Assembly (NCBI GenBank): GCA_900549375.1 | Contig: URNY01000029.1 | Span: 1-20,969 of the forward strand | Reading direction: 5' to 3' | DNA length: 20,969 bases | Source: an uncultured Bacteroidales bacterium | Lineage (GTDB): Bacteria > Bacteroidota > Bacteroidia > Bacteroidales > Muribaculaceae | Part shown: positions 1 to 5,268 of the stretch, piece by piece | How the letters are laid out: every line of letters starts with the position of its first letter | How positions within the stretch are numbered: position 1 is the stretch's first letter | Program-made: the position numbers and the translations under genes | Notes under the pieces: generated by a model | What the model was told of the DNA's origin: nothing | The model's input: the letters and a program-made list of their open reading frames with translations, nothing else | The model's database searches: none

Positions 1-26
1 AATCTGCGCAAAAATCGCCGCCCCTA

Positions 27-55
27 CGACCCCGAAATTTTAAGGAACAGAGTCT
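27..55 (+). repeat. Dispersed short palindromic element, copy 1
   Basis: This copy carries the shared core ATTTTAAGGAACAGAGTCT (37-55). Its left arm has decayed: CGACCC (27-32) sits where other copies have AGACTC, so pairing with GAGTCT (50-55) is only 4 of 6. It shares the core with copies at 306-336, 1236-1265, 4215-4246 and 11551-11575, all intergenic. Function unknown. Confidence 0.6.
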
Positions 56-167
56 TATCATCAATGGAGTAAAGACCTTGATTCAGAATAAATAATCCAT
101 TTTTCATTCATGTAATGTAGTGTTAATTGATTTAGGAGATGTAGATAAATAACCTAAGGCAAGTTTT

Positions 168-296
168 ATGATGCCATTCTCCGTTCTCACCGGCATAGAC
201 CGCGAGGCATCGGCCGGGGAGACCGGGGATTTTATAGTTAAAACCACGTCGCGCACGGCGTTGTTAAATTATACGCAAGCCGGGTATGTCGCGTAA
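168..296 (+). CDS. Possible 42-residue small protein, unrecognised
   Basis: An ATG at 168 opens a 42-codon frame ending in TAA at 294-296. The peptide begins MMPFSVLTGIDREAS and ends NYTQAGYVA. No signal peptide, membrane segment or known motif is visible. It lies between palindrome copies 1 and 2 and is followed by a plus-strand terminator at 336-376, so a short plus-strand transcript is plausible. The GC-rich stretch at about 180-300 differs from the AT-rich flanks, which could mean a real gene or a leftover gene fragment. No TAnnTTTG promoter box was recognised upstream. Chance ORF remains a fair alternative. Confidence 0.25.
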   Translation: MMPFSVLTGIDREASAGETGDFIVKTTSRTALLNYTQAGYVA

Positions 297-305
297 ATCA
301 ACAGA

Positions 306-336
306 TAGACTCCGCAATTTTAAGGAACAGAGTCTA
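306..336 (+). repeat. Dispersed short palindromic element, copy 2
   Basis: Perfect arms TAGACTC (306-312) and GAGTCTA (330-336) flank the conserved loop core AATTTTAAGGAACA. It abuts the terminator hairpin beginning at 336. Confidence 0.7.
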
Positions 337-376
337 AAGGGCAGTCACGAAAACGGCTGCCCTTTGTTCATTTTTC
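336..376 (+). terminator. Rho-independent terminator
   Basis: The 9-bp stem AAAGGGCAG (336-344) / CTGCCCTTT (357-365) is followed on the plus strand by GTTCATTTTT. On the minus strand the stem is followed by AGACTCTG with no T-run, so it acts mainly for plus-strand transcripts entering from 1-335. It could still block readthrough downstream of ogt. Confidence 0.7.
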
Positions 377-413
377 AGCGACCACGCGGCGGTTAGTCTA
401 TGGGGTCTCGGCG

Positions 414-980
414 TTATAGAAAATCTTCCAGCTTGAGAAGTTTGCGCTTGGCTTCCATACCGCCGGCATAGCCGGTGAGCGAGCGGTCGCTGCCGATAAC
501 GCGGTGGCATGGCACAAAGATGGAAATCGCGTTGGCGCCCGTAGCGTTGGCGACGGCGCGGACCGCCTTCGGGCTGCCGATCCGGTGGGCCAGTTCACCG
601 TAGGAGATCGTTTTGCCGTAAGGGATCTTCAGCAATTCGCGCCACACCGCCTTTTGAAAATCCGTGCCTGCGAACAGCAACGGAACGTCGAACGCCCTGC
701 GTTTGCCGGCAAAAAACTCATCGAGTTGCTTCGCCGTGTTCTCAAGCACCTCCGCGGATTCCTCCGGGAGCTTCTCCACCGAATCCTTTTCAGAAATCTC
801 CGAGGATTCCTCCACTAACTCCGCGTTCAGTATCTTTTTCAGCCTGCTGTCGACGCGTCCGCGATGTCTCTCCTCCAGCCAGTCGCAGAGGCATAGCCTA
901 TCGCCGATCGTGCCGAGCAACAGCTCTCCGCACGGCGACTGATACCGCCTCACCCTGATGATATTTCCCTTTCCCGCCAT
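414..980 (-). CDS. ogt: Methylated-DNA-[protein]-cysteine S-methyltransferase
   Basis: Suicide DNA-repair protein of 188 residues that moves the alkyl group of O6-alkylguanine or O4-alkylthymine onto its own cysteine. The C-terminal half (about 105-188) is the diagnostic methyltransferase domain: FQKAVWRELLKIPYGKTISY leads into the DNA-binding helix-turn-helix, the Arg of RAVANA (R141) is the usual base-flipping residue, and the active site PCHRV places the acceptor at Cys158. The N-terminal half carries an acidic, Glu/Ser-rich insert at about 53-80 that makes the protein slightly long for the family (usually about 150-170). The ATG at 978-980 fits MAGKGNIIRVRRYQSPCGEL, the family start. It is transcribed alone; a GNAT gene fragment on the same strand lies just upstream. 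Confidence 0.93.
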   Translation of the reverse strand: MAGKGNIIRVRRYQSPCGELLLGTIGDRLCLCDWLEERHRGRVDSRLKKILNAELVEESSEISEKDSVEKLPEESAEVLENTAKQLDEFFAGKRRAFDVPLLFAGTDFQKAVWRELLKIPYGKTISYGELAHRIGSPKAVRAVANATGANAISIFVPCHRVIGSDRSLTGYAGGMEAKRKLLKLEDFL

Positions 981-1059
981 ATTTTTATTAGTTGAGTTTT
1001 CTTTATTTCTTTAATAGAGTTCAAAGAATTAAAAATGATGTTGTCTGACATACGGATCT

Positions 1060-1148
1060 TAAGCGTTTGAGCTTGTGAAAATGCTTCTCTTACAAGTTCT
1101 CTGATGATGGAAATCCTCTTGTCGTTCCTGTCGTATCTTTATGTCCAT
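1060..1148 (-). pseudogene. N-terminal remnant of a GNAT N-acetyltransferase
   Basis: Reading leftwards from the ATG at 1148 the frame gives MDIKIRQERQEDF, the usual opening of YhbS-like GNAT acetyltransferases. After that codon the reading frame must shift by one base to continue as IIRELVREAFSQAQ, which again matches the family's first helix. No acetyl-CoA-binding core follows; the frame runs into AT-rich sequence ahead of ogt. A TATTTTTG -7-like box lies upstream at 1165-1172. Both the frameshift and the missing domain mark it as a dead fragment. Family assignment rests on about 27 residues. Confidence 0.5.
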
Positions 1149-1235
1149 ATCTGATTTCTTTGCACAAAAATACCACTTTTTCACATGATTTCTACCAATA
1201 CGCGGTTAATCGTTTTGCTCCAAGTATTATTTCTG

Positions 1236-1265
1236 AGCGGTGTGAAAATTTAAGGAACGATGCCT
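1236..1265 (+). repeat. Dispersed short palindromic element, degenerate copy 3
   Basis: Contains AAATTTAAGGAAC followed by GATGCCTAAG, matching the core of the other copies, but its arms no longer pair well. Confidence 0.4.
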
Positions 1266-1385
1266 AAGTTCTCGAGCAAGGCAAGTTCAACACGCAATTC
1301 GAACCAACCGGAACGCCGAATGGCTTGTCCTCTTTCATATAAACGGATGGTTGTTAAAAGTACTTTATTAAGGATCGTCAAATAA

Positions 1386-1511
1386 TTCAAAATCAAAACC
1401 GTTGCCTCACTCCTCGGTCATGCCAACTTAACGTACACCGAAAAGTACACTCGAACCGTCGATTCTCTCAAACGTGAAGCCATCGACTCTTTGCCGGATC
1501 TCTCTTTCTGA
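1386..1511 (+). pseudogene. C-terminal remnant of a tyrosine recombinase/integrase
   Basis: Open frame from after a TAA (1383-1385) to TGA at 1509-1511. The peptide contains TVASLLGHANLTYTEKYTRT and ends DSLKREAIDSLPDLSF. LLGH is the conserved box II Leu-Gly-His and the Tyr of EKYTR is where the nucleophile sits; the DSLKREAIDSLP tail is typical of Bacteroidetes integrases. The N-terminal DNA-binding domain and the first catalytic arginine are missing, so it cannot be active. It is the best evidence that an integrative element once occupied this site. Confidence 0.75.
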
Positions 1512-1558
1512 TACATGCAAAACTGCTTGCACTTGGCTGTAAATCACAATAAAAGTGT

Positions 1559-1566
1559 TACTTTTG
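1559..1566 (+). promoter_or_regulatory. Candidate Bacteroidetes -7 box
   Basis: TACTTTTG fits the TAnnTTTG consensus. It ends 4 nt before the ATG at 1571, so a transcript from it would be nearly leaderless. No good TTTG -33 element is found at the normal 19-20 nt spacing, which lowers confidence. It could drive the accessory run at 1833-3513. Confidence 0.35.
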
Positions 1567-1570
1567 TAAT

Positions 1571-1738
1571 ATGAACGACTTGACAGTATCAAATATCGAG
1601 CGGCAGAATGTTCTGAACAACAATTATGCCCTTCAAGCCATCCAAGAGAACTTGGATGTCAATGGTCTGCGCTTTCACGACCAACTTCTTTTCACTACTA
1701 AAATGGTAGCGGATTTCTATGGGGTCATAGTGTATTAA
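1571..1738 (+). pseudogene. N-terminal remnant of a phage antirepressor/RhuM-like DNA-binding protein
   Basis: A 55-codon frame from ATG 1571 to TAA 1736-1738. The peptide MNDLTVSNIERQNVLNNNYA continues with a segment ending FTTKMVADFYGVIVY. The pattern of an opening Ile-Glu-Arg-Gln helix followed by 'T..MVA.FYGV' resembles the start of RhuM/antirepressor-like DNA-binding proteins common on Bacteroidetes mobile elements, where the FYGV helix begins a helix-turn-helix. The remainder of the HTH and the body are absent: sequence after GV does not continue the family in any frame. I read it as a truncated gene; the family call is from memory and tentative. Confidence 0.45.
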
Positions 1739-1832
1739 GGCTTGTGGTGAGCCAAGAGGCGTATGGCGAAAGTCTGCGCTTTTGTTTTATCGGCAAGCGC
1801 GCACAATATTAACATCGAAATTCATTCAATAA

Positions 1833-2102
1833 ATGGAAGAAGAAACTAAAACACCACTTACCGATTATTACTCCAAGCCGTATCAAGGTAAGCGATATAA
1901 AGAAAACGGCAGTGAATCACTCATTGTCCCAGCCGCTATAATAATAATGGCGTGGATTGCTTTAATAGTAGGCATACTTGGCATTTTTAGCGACTTTGAG
2001 CATGGTTCATGGAAATATGGACTTGGCATAATAGCCTCGTCAGCTTTTTTGTTTGGCTTTTCTGCTATTGTCAAGGCTGCGTATAAGTACTTGGATGAAT
2101 AA
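1833..2102 (+). CDS. Two-helix membrane protein of unknown function
   Basis: 89 residues. The first 28 are polar (MEEETKTPLTDYYSKPYQGK), then hydrophobic segments at about 31-53 and 62-82, and a short charged tail ending KYLDE. The topology is probably both ends cytoplasmic. I do not recognise the family. It is the first intact gene of a low-GC plus-strand run; the next gene, for a secreted protein, starts 32 bp later, so co-transcription is likely. No TAnnTTTG box stands directly upstream, so transcription may enter from about 1560. Base composition is unlike the GC-rich core genes, consistent with acquisition. Confidence 0.6.
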   Translation: MEEETKTPLTDYYSKPYQGKRYKENGSESLIVPAAIIIMAWIALIVGILGIFSDFEHGSWKYGLGIIASSAFLFGFSAIVKAAYKYLDE

Positions 2103-2134
2103 TAAACCGAACAACAACTAAAAACTACAACAAA

Positions 2135-2659
2135 ATGAAAAAGTTAATCGCAATCGTGTTCTTTGCAATACTCTCAATAGGATTAGCACAGATTACGTCA
2201 GCGCAATCAAGGGCGCGAACCGCACCCTCAAAGGCAATGTCAATATGTGGGGTCGCAATGGGACAACCACGTTCTGTGTTCCACTCTCAACTTGACGCAA
2301 GCAAAAGCTACGCGCAACTCAAAGCTGCATTTGGAGCTGCTGCGGAAGTTCATATATCAACAAATTATTTTGGCGGTAGAGGAGATGACGATATTGTTTG
2401 GGATGTAGCTATTTGTGTTAGCTATAAGTATAATGGATTTCTCGGAACGCCTTATAATCTATTTAAGACGATTCTAACAGCAAAATATGGAGCATTTTCA
2501 AGTGGAAAAGATTACGAGGGTAACAACTGCCTATATTGGATAACACCGCAAGGGCAAATTACATTATGGGCTAATTCTGGAATTGGGCTGGTAGCCTATT
2601 TTGTAGATAACGCTGCGCTTAAAAAGGACAAATCTGAATTGTATAACGCTATTCCATAA
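2135..2659 (+). CDS. Secreted protein of unknown function
   Basis: 174 residues with a clear signal peptide (MKK, hydrophobic core 4-18, likely cleavage after TSA at residue 23). The mature part has no lipobox and no transmembrane segment. It contains three cysteines and a Gly/Tyr-rich middle (TNYFGGRGDDDIVW), then alternating hydrophobic strands, suggesting a compact beta-rich periplasmic or exported domain. The segments GVAMGQPRSVF and TPYNLFKTILTAKYG resemble a repeated small-domain layout seen in some Bacteroidetes hypothetical proteins, but I cannot name it. Low-GC composition matches its neighbours; the lipoprotein gene follows after 81 bp. Confidence 0.65.
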   Translation: MKKLIAIVFFAILSIGLAQITSAQSRARTAPSKAMSICGVAMGQPRSVFHSQLDASKSYAQLKAAFGAAAEVHISTNYFGGRGDDDIVWDVAICVSYKYNGFLGTPYNLFKTILTAKYGAFSSGKDYEGNNCLYWITPQGQITLWANSGIGLVAYFVDNAALKKDKSELYNAIP

Positions 2660-2740
2660 TGCCAACTCCTACTAAATCCTACTACAAAATAGGCGAGGTG
2701 TCGGCGATGCAATATGTACTAACCGATAAATCAATCTCCC

Positions 2741-3340
2741 ATGAAGAAAATCATCCCAATCTTAACAGTCGCTTTATTGGCACTCTCGACCGCTTGTAGC
2801 GGAGGGTCAAAAGACAGTGGCGGCGAAAAGCCCGCAAATGATTCTATCGCCAATGATACGGCGGTGGATTCTCTCGCTCTTGCATTAAGCCGTTTGGACA
2901 GCATACAGAGTAAAGGGCAGCTCGTACACTTCGACACATGGAAAATCGGCAACCTCAAAAGCATAGAGGTACAGGCGCAGAAGTTCTCCAGCGATAACGA
3001 CAGCATAGTGTTCATAACGCTGCGCAAAGACTGTGGCGGTGAGTATTACTATTCATGGGAAGATGCTTTCATTTTCCAAAAGGAACTGCCCTCGCTATAT
3101 GAGGCGGTCAACGCCATTAAAAGCAACCTCAACAGAGCGACAGACCATAACGAGAAGTACGCTTATACCACAAAGGATAATGTCGTGATATTCGCCGAGA
3201 ATCCCGGCAAGGGGTGGACGCTCAAACTAAGTGTCGATGCGCATAAAAGCAATTCACACATAAGCCTCACTCCGGCTGAACTTGACAATTTCGTGCAGTT
3301 ACTCCAACAGGCAAACACGAAACTTGACGAAATAAAGTAA
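2741..3340 (+). CDS. Lipoprotein of unknown function
   Basis: 199 residues. The N-terminus is a type II signal peptide with lipobox STAC, giving lipid-modified Cys19, followed by a flexible Gly/Ser/Asp-rich linker (about 20-45). The rest has a predicted helix (DSLALALSRLDSIQSK), a strand-rich middle (FDTWKIGNL, SIVFITLRKDCGG) and a C-terminal helix (LTPAELDNFVQLLQQANTKL). I do not recognise the fold. It is expected in the outer membrane or its periplasmic face; no strong surface-export signature follows the cysteine. The tiny membrane ORF at 3346 starts 5 nt after its stop, so the two are probably co-translated. Confidence 0.68.
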   Translation: MKKIIPILTVALLALSTACSGGSKDSGGEKPANDSIANDTAVDSLALALSRLDSIQSKGQLVHFDTWKIGNLKSIEVQAQKFSSDNDSIVFITLRKDCGGEYYYSWEDAFIFQKELPSLYEAVNAIKSNLNRATDHNEKYAYTTKDNVVIFAENPGKGWTLKLSVDAHKSNSHISLTPAELDNFVQLLQQANTKLDEIK

Positions 3341-3345
3341 CGCCT

Positions 3346-3513
3346 ATGCTCACAAAGAAAGACATCCTCAAAATCATTGCAACCGTGCTAATCGCCGCCG
3401 TTGTGTTTCTCGGCATAATCTGGTTGATATGAGAGTTTGCTCCTATTCTCCTTGGTGCAATCGTTTTCATTCCATGGCTCGGCGCAGCTTTAGCAGACGG
3501 TGCAGATATATAA
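3346..3513 (+). pseudogene. Small membrane protein interrupted by in-frame TGA
   Basis: ATG 3346 opens MLTKKDILKIIATVLIAAVV and the first frame stops at TGA 3430-3432 after 28 residues. Continuing in the same frame past the TGA gives EFAPILLGAIVFIPWLGAAL and ends at TAA 3511-3513, a second hydrophobic stretch. Read as one unit it is a 55-residue two-helix protein with a single nonsense codon; a TGG to TGA change would explain it. Alternatively the real product is only the 28-residue single-helix peptide. The gene lies 5 nt after the lipoprotein stop codon, suggesting it belongs to the same transcript. Confidence 0.5.
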
Positions 3514-3715
3514 GCAAAACTCTAAATGAATAGTGGCTATGTGGATAATCGCGCTGATTTGTATAATATGTTGGCTCGGCCCGGCATTAAAGGACGGTGG
3601 AAAAATCAAATAAAAATTTTTCAGACTCACACCCACGCGCCACAGAGAGGGCGAGGCGATACCCCCGGCACCCCTTACGGGGCTGACCTCAACAATCATT
3701 CAGAACTGACAAGGC

Positions 3716-3750
3716 GAGGCTTCCGCAATACGTGGAGGCTTCTTTTTTTT
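3716..3750 (+). terminator. Strong rho-independent terminator
   Basis: An 11-bp stem (3716-3726 with 3732-3742, using three G-U pairs in RNA), a 5-nt loop AATAC, then eight T residues at 3743-3750. It closes the plus-strand accessory transcript. Confidence 0.8.
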
Positions 3751-3857
3751 ATGATAGACCGCCGCAAAATTGTGGGCGTTGCCTGTCAGCTTATGACAAT
3801 CCAATATCAGCGCAAAAGCCGATAATGTGTTGAAAGTTGCTTATCTGTTGCTTATTG

Positions 3858-3900
3858 GTAAAATAAAAATAGCTGAAAATCAAACGATTAACAGCTATTT
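3858..3900 (-). terminator. Terminator of the tRNA transcript
   Basis: Minus-strand stem AAATAGCTG (3900-3892) / CAGCTATTT (3875-3867) is followed by TTTATTTTA. It lies 5 nt past the 3' end of tRNA-Leu. Confidence 0.75.
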
Positions 3901-3904
3901 AGGG

Positions 3905-3985
3905 TGCCCAGAACAGGACTCGAACCTGCACGTCTCTCAACACTCGCACCTGAAACGAGCGCGTCTACCATTCCGCCACCTGGGC
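3905..3985 (-). tRNA. tRNA-Leu (anticodon CAG)
   Basis: Minus-strand cloverleaf: acceptor GCCCAGG pairs with TCTGGGC. The anticodon stem CTCGT/GCGAG holds the loop TTCAGGT, giving anticodon CAG, which reads CUG. A long variable arm (class II tRNA) and the T-loop TTCGAGT confirm leucine. CCA is not encoded; the discriminator is A. It follows tRNA-Pro by 55 bp in one transcript. Confidence 0.96.
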
Positions 3986-4040
3986 CAATTTATGTCATTG
4001 TCGGGTCTCGACCTGTTTGTCGGGTGTGCCGACCGATTTG

Positions 4041-4115
4041 TCGGGGTGAAAGGATTCGAACCTTCGACCCCCTGCTCCCAAAGCAGGTGCGCTAACCGGA
4101 CTGCGCTACGCCCCG
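4041..4115 (-). tRNA. tRNA-Pro (anticodon TGG)
   Basis: Minus-strand cloverleaf starting CGGGGCG. The anticodon stem CCTGC/GCAGG closes the loop TTTGGGA, giving anticodon TGG. T-loop TTCGAAT and discriminator A; CCA is not encoded. The acceptor stem shows a C6-A67 mismatch (CGGGGCG against CACCCCG). Confidence 0.96.
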
Positions 4116-4126
4116 AAAAGTGAACG

Positions 4127-4158
4127 CAAAGTTATATATTTTTTTCGTCTTTTTCAAA
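4127..4158 (-). promoter_or_regulatory. Promoter of the tRNA-Pro/tRNA-Leu transcript
   Basis: On the minus strand, -33 TTTG (4158-4155), 20 nt, then -7 TAACTTTG (4134-4127): a perfect match to the Bacteroidetes sigma consensus. Transcription would start a few bases before tRNA-Pro. Confidence 0.8.
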
Positions 4159-4214
4159 TATTCGCCGCTTTTTTATTCTTTTTTTGATTTTGAACCTTAA
4201 TTACAGCCCGGAGC

Positions 4215-4246
4215 TTAGACTCTGTTCCTTAAAATTCGGAGTCTAA
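4215..4246 (-). repeat. Dispersed short palindromic element, copy 4 (inverted)
   Basis: The best copy: 8-bp arms TTAGACTC / GAGTCTAA around a 16-nt loop that reads, on the minus strand, CGAATTTTAAGGAACA. It sits between the tRNA promoter and the promoter of the reductase operon. Confidence 0.75.
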
Positions 4247-4296
4247 CATCTACCTATCCAATTTTATCACTTTTCAACCACTTTCCAACCATAATA

Positions 4297-4328
4297 TTTG
4301 GCACTTCTGTTGTTTTGGATTATTTTTG
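4297..4328 (+). promoter_or_regulatory. Promoter of the steroid-reductase operon
   Basis: TTTG (4297-4300), 20 nt, TATTTTTG (4321-4328), exactly the Bacteroidetes -33/-7 arrangement. The predicted start is near 4333, which leaves a leader of about 145 nt before the ATG at 4479. That leader contains a GGAGC/GCTCC hairpin at about 4429-4448. Confidence 0.75.
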
Positions 4329-4478
4329 TAATCGGAGATACTGTTTTATTTCGAATTTTAACGGTTTCGGAATTATAGGATAAATCCGGCAGACGCTGAT
4401 GAAGACACATAAGCGTATGCGGTTTCTGGAGCTCTGAATCAAGGCTCCTCGATTTCGGAATATACATTGACATACATT

Positions 4479-5264
4479 ATGAACAATATATTTCTGTTTG
4501 ACACAAATTTTTACTACAAAGTGGCCGGCGTGATGCTGATGCTTTGCCCCGTGGTGTTCATTGCCTTGCAACGCATTGCGGCCGGTTACGGCATGATGTA
4601 TTCCAAGAAATGGGGTCCTTCGGTCGGCAATCGTGCGGGCTGGATTATGATGGAGGCCCCGGCATTTTTAGCCATGCTCGCCCTCTGGCTTCTGAGCGCA
4701 CGCCGTTGGGAACCGGCTCCGATGGTGATGTGCCTGCTTTTTCTTGTGCATTATTTTCACAGATCATTCATATTCCCTCTCCGGATGCGCGGCAATAGTC
4801 GTATGCCGCTGGCAATCGTGCTGATGGGGATGACGTTTAATGTTGTCAACGCCTATCTGATAGGGGCGTGGCTCTTTTATGTATCGCCGGCCGACCGCTA
4901 TCCCGCATCGTGGCTCGCCTCGCCGCTCTTCCTGCTCGGCCTTGTGGTCTTTATCGCCGGTATGGCCATAAACATGCATTCCGACAATGTGATACGCCAC
5001 CTGCGCAAGCCCGGCGACACCCGCCATTACATACCCCGCGGAGGGATGTTCCGCTATGTGACTTCGGCCAATTATTTCGGCGAGTTCGTGGAATGGACCG
5101 GCTATGCCATTCTCACCTGGAGTCTGGGCGGACTGATATTTGCTTTGTGGACATTCGCCAACCTCGCGCCTCGCGCGCGCCGCATCCACGAGCGCTATCT
5201 CAAAGAGTTCGGAAAAGAATATTCATGTCTTGGAAGGCGTTATATCCTTCCCTTCCTATATTGA
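4479..5264 (+). CDS. Membrane steroid 5-alpha-reductase homologue (SRD5A family)
   Basis: 261-residue integral membrane protein of the 3-oxo-5-alpha-steroid 4-dehydrogenase family, expected to reduce the C4-C5 double bond of a 3-oxo-delta-4 steroid with NADPH. About six to seven hydrophobic segments are visible (near 15-33, 56-74, 82-100, 111-134, 149-165, 205-227). Family motifs closely match human SRD5A2: WIMMEAPAF (E59, matching catalytic Glu57), HYFHRSFIFP (Y92, matching Tyr91), INMHSD (165-169), HLRKPGD, YIPRGGMFRYV, SANYFGEFVEW (N198, E202) and the C-terminal ERYLKEFGKEYS plus ILPFLY. The ATG at 4479 is preferred; an in-frame TTG at 4467 adds only four residues. Its stop lies 4 nt before the flavoenzyme start, so the two are translationally linked. 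Substrate (bile acid, hormone or sterol ketone) is inferred. Confidence 0.88.
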   Translation: MNNIFLFDTNFYYKVAGVMLMLCPVVFIALQRIAAGYGMMYSKKWGPSVGNRAGWIMMEAPAFLAMLALWLLSARRWEPAPMVMCLLFLVHYFHRSFIFPLRMRGNSRMPLAIVLMGMTFNVVNAYLIGAWLFYVSPADRYPASWLASPLFLLGLVVFIAGMAINMHSDNVIRHLRKPGDTRHYIPRGGMFRYVTSANYFGEFVEWTGYAILTWSLGGLIFALWTFANLAPRARRIHERYLKEFGKEYSCLGRRYILPFLY

Positions 5265-5268
5265 AAAG

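Larger units (their letters stand above)
984..1832. other. Gene-remnant region without an intact gene
   Basis: This 850-bp AT-rich stretch between ogt and the first intact accessory gene has no full-length ORF. It holds three recognisable gene ends from unrelated families (GNAT start, tyrosine-recombinase end, antirepressor-like start) and a degenerate copy of the dispersed palindrome. Positions 1260-1385 and 1739-1832 show nothing I can assign. The pattern fits a decayed mobile element or repeated insertion and deletion at one site. Confidence 0.6.
3514..3904. other. Intergenic region with a terminator and no credible protein gene
   Basis: Open frames here have no family features. The segment 3595-3700 has an AT-rich patch, then a GC-rich part with a small CCCC/GGGG hairpin near 3672-3683, followed by the strong plus-strand terminator at 3716-3750. 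It may be a long 3' untranslated region of the accessory run or an unannotated small RNA. Positions 3751-3857 show nothing further. Confidence 0.4.

Noticed and set aside
2659..2799. 46-codon ORF with a stop/start overlap after the secreted protein
   Set aside because: It overlaps the lipoprotein signal peptide in another frame; the KIGEV resemblance to MerR proteins is too short to support.
3905..3985. tRNA-Leu as attachment site of the decayed element
   Set aside because: No direct repeat of the tRNA 3' end was seen in 984-3900, so no att site can be supported.
3526..4123. Plus-strand ORFs of about 100 residues
   Set aside because: One spans the terminator and low-complexity DNA; the other is antisense across both tRNA genes. 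Neither has protein-like features.
5140..5268. Upstream extension of the flavoenzyme frame
   Set aside because: It overlaps the SRD5A gene and the added residues are Arg/Ser-rich out-of-frame translation; the family start is MKLFTKGNIG at 5269.
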